Source: Bacillota bacterium
GTDB taxonomy: Bacteria > Bacillota > Clostridia > Peptostreptococcales > Anaerovoracaceae
Reading direction: 5' to 3'
DNA: 11,918 bases
Assembly (NCBI GenBank): GCA_017523605.1
Contig: JAFWVZ010000012.1
Coordinates: 1 to 11,918, forward strand
Within the stretch, counting starts at the first letter, position 1, and every line of letters starts with the position of its first letter. The notes beneath the pieces were generated by a model. The model did not search any database, was not told the DNA's origin, and saw nothing but the letters and a program-made list of their open reading frames with translations. Shown in pieces: positions 7,101 to 11,918 of this stretch. The translations under genes were made by a program, and so were the position numbers.

Positions 7101-7887
7101 GGCATATGGGCTTTGTGCGGCCAAGTTCCTTACGGACGGCAAGATAATCGTCCCAGGTCCTCTGCAGCAGAGGATCCTCGAAGCTTACACTGTCGAGTAT
7201 GGTTCCGAAAGTGGTGTGGCGGCAGTGATCGGACCAGTAGGTGTCGATCACCTTTATCTCAGTGATGGTGGGGCAGCGGTCCTCGCTCTTAAAGTAGTCC
7301 TGGCAGAACTTAATGTCCGCAAGGTCCATGGCAAGGCCGTTGGCCTTTATGAAGTCCGCAAGCTGCGCCTCGGAAAGACCGTTGAAACCGTCCAGGACGG
7401 CGACCTTATCCGGCACCGCGTACTCCATGGCAAGAGTTTCAGGCAGATCCAGCGAAGCCTCGCGGGCCTCCACCGGGTTTATTACGTATTTCTTTATTTC
7501 CGCAAGCTCCGCGTCGCTGATATTTCCGTAGAGCGCGTAGACTTTGGCGGAACGGATGAGCGGCCTTTCCTCCTGGGAGATCAGCTGGATGCACTGCGCG
7601 GCGGAGTCGGCTCTCTGGTCGAACTGGCCGGGCAGGAACTCCACGGCAAACACTCTGGCGCCATCAAGGTCCGGAGCTTCGGAGCAGACGTCCACCTGAG
7701 GCTCGGAAAAGACCGTGGTCTTGGCGTACTCAAACAGATCCGGCCTTATGCCTTCCGCATCGTAGCGGTTTATCACCCGTACGTCCGTAAGCCCTCCTAT
7801 TCCGAGAAGCCTGCGCGCGTCCGAAAGCAGCGCGTTTGCCTCGTGAGCGAATTCCTTCTTCTTTTCCGAATAAACTCTGTAGACCAT
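4153..7887 (-). CDS. purL: Phosphoribosylformylglycinamidine synthase, single-chain
   Basis: This 1244-residue enzyme converts FGAR plus glutamine and ATP to FGAM, the fourth step of de novo purine synthesis. It is the large single-chain form, so separate PurS and PurQ are not expected. In order it shows an N-terminal PurS-like region, a linker with SDHCRHTTF (219-227), a first AIRS/PurM-type ATP domain with FKNETHNHPTEIEPFGG (311-327), a second ATP-domain half (DFGAGGVSVAIGELADG, 498-514; IGGKDSMSG near 766-774), and a C-terminal class I glutaminase. The glutaminase keeps the nucleophile C1085 in GICNGF and the His/Glu pair H1152/E1154 in SHGEGRF, so it should be active. The start at 7887 has AAGGAG 5 nt upstream. 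It lies 45 nt downstream of purD and is followed by a strong terminator. Confidence 0.97.
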   Translation of the reverse strand: MVYRVYSEKKKEFAHEANALLSDARRLLGIGGLTDVRVINRYDAEGIRPDLFEYAKTTVFSEPQVDVCSEAPDLDGARVFAVEFLPGQFDQRADSAAQCIQLISQEERPLIRSAKVYALYGNISDAELAEIKKYVINPVEAREASLDLPETLAMEYAVPDKVAVLDGFNGLSEAQLADFIKANGLAMDLADIKFCQDYFKSEDRCPTITEIKVIDTYWSDHCRHTTFGTILDSVSFEDPLLQRTWDDYLAVRKELGRTKPICLMDLGTIGAKYLKAHGKLDKLDESEEINACTVKLQVEIEGKKEPWLLLFKNETHNHPTEIEPFGGAATCIGGAIRDPLSGRSYVYAAMRVTGAADPTVPISETIPGKLPQRKLVATAAAGYSSYGNQIGLATGIVDELYHPGYAAKHMEIGAVIAAAPEANVRRERPEAGDVVILLGGSTGRDGIGGATGSSKAHDVHSVENCGAEVQKGNAPEERKLQRLFRNPAASRLIKRCNDFGAGGVSVAIGELADGLSVDLNAVPKKYEGLDGTELAISESQERMAVVVAAGDKQKFLDLAAAENLQAIKVAEVTEDPRLVLNWNGEKIVDLSREFLNSNGAEKHIDVEVKKTWSARRKITGETFAEKYIGMAESLNCCSRRGLSERFDSTIGAGTVLMPFGGKNQLTPVQAMVHKISVEDKDTDTCSVMSWGYNPFLTESSPYHGAYTAVVESVSKLVATGAEFKDVYLTFQEYFEKLGHDSEKWGKPLAALLGAFRAQKELGVAAIGGKDSMSGSFEDIHVPPTLVSFAVTDEKIENIMSPEFKEAGSSVLRISPRLGKDGLPEASSLLDLFRYVNMLQRCGAIKACWAPSMGGTAEAIFKMCIGNGLGFRFEDGLAAVDSRLFNYDYGSFIVELGEAPDGIFSEKQLPDGVSVGFLGRTTDDGVIRLGEEEVGIDVLTAAYEGKLEDIYNCNIKQEIGPVENVTFKADKWPAPLVKSAKPRILIPVFPGTNCEYDSAKAAAAAGLDPEIMVIRNLSADDVSRSVEKFAKAAAESQIIFIPGGFSGGDEPEGSAKFITAFFRNGAVKEQVTKLLEERDGLMLGICNGFQALVKLGLVPYGKIMDTDADSPTLTFNVIARHQSKIVRTRIASNKSPWLALTQPGEIYSVPISHGEGRFIANDAVLAELIKNGQIATQYVDLDGDASADVRFNPNGSVMAIEGITSPDGRVLGKMGHSERVGAGLYRNVPGDYDIKLFAAAKEYFK

Positions 7888-7932
7888 GATCTCTCCTTGA
7901 CGACCGAAACTTTGGTTTTCCGTGCTGTCCGT

Positions 7933-9198
7933 TTATTCCAGCGCTTTAAGCGCCTTGGCGCCTATGTCGTGACGGAAGTACGCGTTATCGAAGTGGACCT
8001 TTTCCACTACTTCGTACGCAGCTTTGATTGCGGACGGAAGGTCTTCCGCTGTAGCGGTGCATCCAAGCACGCGTCCGCCGTTGGTGACCAGCACACCGTC
8101 CTTGAACGCTGCGCCGGCAACGAATACCTTGTCCTTTACCTCGTCTTCTATTACAAGGGGTCTGCCCTTCTCGTAGCTTCCGGGATAGCCGTCCGACGCA
8201 ACTACAACACAGCACGCAGCACCGTCCGAAAATTCTACTTCCACGTCCGCCAGCCTCTCGTCCGTAACGGCCTGCATTATGGTAAGCAGGTCGCTCTTAA
8301 GAAGCGGCAGCACCACCTGGGTCTCCGGGTCGCCGAAGCGGCAGTTGTACTCTATTACCTTGGGACCGTCCGCGCAGAGCATCAGTCCGAAGTACAGGCA
8401 GCCCTTGAAAGTGCGGCCTTCCTTGTTCATGGCGTGCATCGTAGGAAGGAATATCTCCTTCATGCAGCGCTCGGCTATCTCCGGCGTGTAGTACGGGTTG
8501 GGAGCTATCGTTCCCATGCCGCCGGTGTTAAGGCCCTTGTCGCCGTCCAGAGCGCGCTTGTGATCCATGGAAGATACCATCGGGACCACCACTTTGCCGT
8601 CCGTAAAGGACAGAACGGATACTTCCGGACCGGTAAGGAACTCCTCTATTACGATGCTGTCGCCGCTGGTGCCGAACTTCTTGTCTTCCATTATGGAAAC
8701 GATCGCGGCCTGTGCGTCTTCGCGGGTCTCGGCTATTACTACGCCCTTGCCCAGAGCAAGGCCGTCGGCCTTTACCACAGTGGGTATGGGGCAGGTCTTA
8801 ACGTATTCCAAAGCATCCGCGGCGCTGGTAAATACCTCGTAAGCAGCCGTGGGGATGCCGTATTTCTTCATAAGGTTCTTGGAGAAGACTTTGCTGCCTT
8901 CTATTATCGCTGCGTTAGCCCTGGGGCCGAAGCTGGGGATGCCGGCTTCTTCCAGCTTATCCACGCAGCCGTCCACCAGCGGGTTGTCCGGAGCTACCAC
9001 AGCGTAATCAACGAAGTGGCTCTTAGCGAAATCCACTATTGCGTCCAGATCGGACACGCTGATCTTTACGCATTCGGCGTCCTCCGACATTCCGGCGTTT
9101 CCGGGCACCGCGTAGATGACGTCTACCGCCGGGTTCTCGTTAAGCTTCTTGATTATGGCGTGCTCTCTGCCGCCTCCTCCTACTACAAGGATCTTCAT
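7933..9198 (-). CDS. purD: Phosphoribosylamine-glycine ligase (GAR synthetase)
   Basis: This 421-residue ATP-grasp ligase joins glycine to phosphoribosylamine to give GAR, the second step of purine synthesis. Length is normal for a monofunctional PurD. Visible motifs are the N-terminal GGGGREHA (7-14), PGNAG (32-36), VVKADGLALGKGV (141-153), DHKRALDGDKGLNTGGMG (212-229) and the ATP/metal-binding NCRFGDPETQ (285-294). All expected catalytic blocks are present, so it should be functional. The ATG at 9198 follows a GAGGAGAGG ribosome site. It starts 30 nt after the stop of an LRR protein gene and precedes purL. No promoter or terminator fits in the 30-nt gap, so it is either co-transcribed with the LRR genes or has a promoter inside the LRR coding region. 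Confidence 0.97.
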   Translation of the reverse strand: MKILVVGGGGREHAIIKKLNENPAVDVIYAVPGNAGMSEDAECVKISVSDLDAIVDFAKSHFVDYAVVAPDNPLVDGCVDKLEEAGIPSFGPRANAAIIEGSKVFSKNLMKKYGIPTAAYEVFTSAADALEYVKTCPIPTVVKADGLALGKGVVIAETREDAQAAIVSIMEDKKFGTSGDSIVIEEFLTGPEVSVLSFTDGKVVVPMVSSMDHKRALDGDKGLNTGGMGTIAPNPYYTPEIAERCMKEIFLPTMHAMNKEGRTFKGCLYFGLMLCADGPKVIEYNCRFGDPETQVVLPLLKSDLLTIMQAVTDERLADVEVEFSDGAACCVVVASDGYPGSYEKGRPLVIEDEVKDKVFVAGAAFKDGVLVTNGGRVLGCTATAEDLPSAIKAAYEVVEKVHFDNAYFRHDIGAKALKALE

Positions 9199-9228
9199 GT
9201 TTGCCTCTCCTCTCTGTGAACGGTCTGT

Positions 9229-10977
9229 CTAGTTATACGGGCAGAGCGGATCCTGCACCGAGTCGTCGTGCGGCTCGTACAGAGGATCCATCCAGTAGAA
9301 CACGTAATCCGTGCCGCCTTCCGGATAGTGATATCCCATCTGCTCTCTCAGAAGAGCGTATCTGGGGTAATAGTTCTTGTCCTTGTCCCAGCGCCAGTCT
9401 TCGTGGGAATCTATGCTGTAATCGTTAACTACGCAGTTGGGATGGAGCCTCCTGAACTCTTCTATCTGCTCCTTGGGCACCTCGTTTATTATGCCTATCC
9501 AGAGCCTTTCCAGATCCAGTCCGTACAGCGGAGTTATGTCTTTAAGATGATGGTTCCAGTTTATGTTTAGATGCTTCAGTTCCTTCGCGTTCGCCAGCGG
9601 CGAGAGGTCCGTTATCCTGTTGGTGAACAGTTCGCAGAATTCCAGATGCGGACAGTTCTCCAGCGGCGATATGTCGCTGATGGTGCCGTCCATCACTATG
9701 AAGACCTCAAGGTTGGGCATGTATCTTACGAAGTCTATGTTGTACAGATACTCGTTATGGCCTATGTCCAGGTACTTTACGTCCGTGCAGTACTTGAGCG
9801 ACGCGGCAGACGATGGTGTAAGGCTGCCTGCGTTCTCGGGAGCGCTGGCAAGTATCCTTAACGCGTTGGTCCTTACGGAGTAAGTCTTGCGGACTCCGAA
9901 CCATACGCGCCATACCACCTTGACATCCGGGAAGTCGTCGCGGATGGCGGCCATGTGCTCGTCGTCCACTCCGCAGCTGTCCATGTCCAGCCACTTAAGG
10001 TCCGGCATGCAGGAAATGACTTCGCGGACTTCCTCGCCCTGGTCCGTCATCTTCCTGTGGTTGAGATCCAGCTTTATGTCATGGATCCCGGGAGTGCGGT
10101 CGAATATCGTGAACTTATAATCCACTTTAAGATCCGGGTTGTCCTTAAGGAAAGCGTAGACCTCCGGCAGGTTTGCGTGACCCTCCGTGTCTTCTCCGAA
10201 GTCCACGGACTTGAGCGCCTTCATGTAAGGAGCTGCCACAGCAAGATGCTTTACGGCACCTCTGTCCGTGCCGTCGAACTTAACGCTCTGCGCATCCGAG
10301 GGCACGGTGGTAAGCCCCACCTCGATCTGCGCTTTTATATCGGCGTCCGGCATGGCCTGCCGGAAAGAAACGAACTCTTCCGGGCTTACCCGGCCAATGT
10401 CCTTGGTACCGATGACGCGCCAGTCCGGATAAGCAGCCGCGTAGGAAGCCATTTCCTCTACGGTCCATTTTGAAAGGTCCAGCTTTACCGCCTCGAGCCC
10501 CAGAATGTAACGGAGAAAAAGGTTGGACGCGGCATCCGCAGTCTGCGGATCCAGCGCCGTATAGTCCGCCGTACGGGTCTCTTCATCGTAGGATGTTCCC
10601 TGCGGCATGGCTACCGTGTAGCGGACGTCTACCTCCGGATGAGCCTTTGCCCACTCGTACACTTCCTGATAGCAGCTGCACTCCTTAAAATCCGCGCGCT
10701 CAAGATCCGGCAGATAGGCAAGCTTTGCAGTCTCACCGGATTCCAGCTTGTGAGCAATGCTCGAAGCGTTTTTAAAGTGCACACCGTGGCGGAACCACAC
10801 CAGATCATGCGTAGCGGAAAGCACGCCTGCCGCTATCGCGGCCGCAGCGATAACTATTATTATAGCCACCGGGAACTTTGCAGGCTTCTTCCTTTCTGCC
10901 GCATGCCTTGCGGACCGGGATGCTGTTTCCGGCTGCTGATCTGTTACTGTTGTTTCCTTGTTTTCGATGCTGTCCAT
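9229..10977 (-). CDS. Membrane-anchored leucine-rich-repeat protein
   Basis: The 582-residue protein has a polar N-terminus, a basic patch (RHAAERKKPAK, 24-34) and one membrane segment (about 35-53), then a large domain that should face outward (type II topology). Residues 60-360 hold degenerate repeats, each with a [FYHNM]-P-D/E...V turn-and-strand element; the prolines fall at 114, 184, 210, 281 and 350. Residues 400-500 are clearer LRRs of the internalin-like pattern, with DISPL, DLSPL and DITPL at repeat ends. The tail has DWRW...YYPRYALL, a feature I recognise from other clostridial LRR proteins. It is about 60% identical by eye to the upstream gene over their shared 270 residues. GAGGCGG lies about 5 nt before the ATG. 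The role is unknown; a surface binding or scaffold function is inference. Confidence 0.85.
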   Translation of the reverse strand: MDSIENKETTVTDQQPETASRSARHAAERKKPAKFPVAIIIVIAAAAIAAGVLSATHDLVWFRHGVHFKNASSIAHKLESGETAKLAYLPDLERADFKECSCYQEVYEWAKAHPEVDVRYTVAMPQGTSYDEETRTADYTALDPQTADAASNLFLRYILGLEAVKLDLSKWTVEEMASYAAAYPDWRVIGTKDIGRVSPEEFVSFRQAMPDADIKAQIEVGLTTVPSDAQSVKFDGTDRGAVKHLAVAAPYMKALKSVDFGEDTEGHANLPEVYAFLKDNPDLKVDYKFTIFDRTPGIHDIKLDLNHRKMTDQGEEVREVISCMPDLKWLDMDSCGVDDEHMAAIRDDFPDVKVVWRVWFGVRKTYSVRTNALRILASAPENAGSLTPSSAASLKYCTDVKYLDIGHNEYLYNIDFVRYMPNLEVFIVMDGTISDISPLENCPHLEFCELFTNRITDLSPLANAKELKHLNINWNHHLKDITPLYGLDLERLWIGIINEVPKEQIEEFRRLHPNCVVNDYSIDSHEDWRWDKDKNYYPRYALLREQMGYHYPEGGTDYVFYWMDPLYEPHDDSVQDPLCPYN

Positions 10978-11007
10978 TAAAACCGCCTCGCATGGTATTT
11001 CCGCATG

Positions 11008-11817
11008 CTAGTCGTGCGGATAGTATTTCGGGTCGTTCCAGGGCATGGAGTACTTTTTGCCTCTGTACCCAAGCTGCTGTATAAGCAGACGGTATCTGGG
11101 GGTAAGGTTCTTCGGCTCGTCGTCGTCCGGATCTCCGTACCAGCGCCAGTTGTAATGCGGATTTCCGCAGGTAGTGTTTACCTCGCAGTCCGGGGCAAGC
11201 TCCTTAAAGTGCTGTATCTGCTCCTTCGGGATCTGCGTGTACCTGCCTATCCACAGCCTCTCCAGCTGGGTGAGCCCGTAGAGAGGAGTCATGTCCTTCA
11301 GATTCTTATTGTAACATATGTTGAGGTGCTTTAGTTCGTGCATCTCGGCAAGCGGGCTCAGGTCCGTAATGTCGTTGGTGAATATCTCCAGGAACTCCAT
11401 GTGCTTGCAGTTAGCCAGCGGGGAGATGTCCGTAACGTTGCCCATCATGATTATCAGAACTTCCAGGTCCGGCATGTAAGCCGTAAACGAAATGTCCTTA
11501 AGATAGTTCATGTGGCCTATGTCCAGGTACTTCATCTTGGTGCAGTACTTAAGACCCTTGGTGTTCTCCGGAGTAAGCTCGCCGCCCAGCCAGCTGGCGC
11601 TTGCGAGTATCCTGGTCTCGTCCGTCCTTGCGGTGAATCTGTCGCCGAACCATATGCGCCAGTCCACGGTTATGTCCGGGAAATCTTCCCTGATGGCCGC
11701 CATGTGGTCGTCGTCCACTTCGCAGAAGTCCATGTCCAGATAATTGAGTCTGGGCATGCAGGCTATTATCTCGCGCACCTCCGCACCCTGATCGCTCATG
11801 GGTATGTGGTTGAGATC
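11008..11817 (-). CDS. Leucine-rich-repeat protein, paralog of its neighbour, 5' end lost
   Basis: About 270 codons are readable, ending at a TAG at 11008. The protein aligns with the C-terminal half of the downstream LRR protein: DLNHIPMSDQG matches DLNHRKMTDQG, followed by WRIWFG, LKYCTKMKYLDIGH, three DISPL/DLSPL/DMTPL repeats, LERLWIG and a tail with NWRW...TPRYRLL. The ATG at 11799 is internal to a conserved repeat and has no ribosome site, so I do not take it as the start. Similarity continues to about 11817 and then stops; reading on in frame meets a TGA at 11863-11865 within sequence of different composition. An N-terminal half with membrane anchor, as in the paralog, is presumably missing. 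It ends 30 nt before its sister, suggesting tandem duplication and co-transcription. Confidence 0.75.
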   Translation of the reverse strand, partial: DLNHIPMSDQGAEVREIIACMPRLNYLDMDFCEVDDDHMAAIREDFPDITVDWRIWFGDRFTARTDETRILASASWLGGELTPENTKGLKYCTKMKYLDIGHMNYLKDISFTAYMPDLEVLIIMMGNVTDISPLANCKHMEFLEIFTNDITDLSPLAEMHELKHLNICYNKNLKDMTPLYGLTQLERLWIGRYTQIPKEQIQHFKELAPDCEVNTTCGNPHYNWRWYGDPDDDEPKNLTPRYRLLIQQLGYRGKKYSMPWNDPKYYPHD

Positions 11818-11918
11818 ACGCCCGGCCAGCCGGCGCGGAGCCTCGGCGCGCGGACGTCCGTCTCACCGAGGCAGACGATCTTCTCATCCCGCGCGGGGAA
11901 GCGCGCGGCGAGCTCGTC
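11818..11918. other. High-GC segment unlike the rest of the window
   Basis: Of the 98 bases at 11821-11918, 75 are G or C, well above the neighbouring genes. One minus-strand frame is open from the window edge to a TGA at 11796-11798, and 30 of its first 32 codons end in G or C, so it may be coding (it begins DELAARFPARDEK). That frame differs from the LRR frame it runs into. I cannot name the protein. Confidence 0.6.

Noticed and set aside
6508..9219. A 903-codon open frame on the plus strand across purL and purD
   Set aside because: It is codon-register-matched antisense to both genes; its openness follows from avoidance of TTA, CTA and TCA codons in them. The translation is low in recognisable domains, while the minus-strand products are unmistakable.

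Overview
The window is a compact bacterial locus with every recognisable gene on the minus strand, so transcription runs from high to low coordinates. Gene content points to an anaerobic, gut-type member of class Clostridia: a single-chain PurL with fused glutaminase, an ACT/PFL (UPF0237/UPF0210) pair, DUF4298, an ECF S component and the clostridial type of membrane-anchored leucine-rich-repeat protein. The base composition is moderately GC-rich. The codon habit is distinctive: Ile AUA is common, while Leu UUA/CUA and Ser UCA are so rare that long stop-free shadow frames run antisense through the genes. Genus-level assignment is not possible from this.

Right part (about 11.9 to 9.2 kb): two tandem paralogous LRR proteins about 30 nt apart. 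The upstream copy lacks its 5' half: homology to its sister stops near 11817, and the remaining ~100 bases are 76% GC and look unrelated. That is either an assembly chimera or a real junction.

Middle (9.2 to 3.8 kb): purD, then purL, 30 and 45 nt from their upstream neighbours. They encode the second and fourth steps of de novo purine synthesis. A strong intrinsic terminator follows purL, and just past it lies a small DUF4298 gene.

Intergenic 3.78 to 3.51 kb: the one substantial non-coding stretch (264 bp). It contains a near-consensus sigma-A promoter (TTGACA-N17-TATGCT), a ~95-nt predicted RNA made of a 5' hairpin and a strong terminator hairpin with mutually exclusive alternative pairing, and then a second, extended -10 promoter. 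It is either a free-standing small RNA or an attenuator/riboswitch-like leader of the next operon. I could not match it to a known class.

Left part (3.5 to 0 kb): ACT-domain protein, PFL/UPF0210 protein, ECF transporter S component, and a lipoprotein substrate-binding protein of the peptide ABC type that runs off the left edge. The first two are separated by 14 nt and the last two overlap as ATGA. They look like one operon with short internal spacers. No rRNA, tRNA, CRISPR array or transposase was seen.
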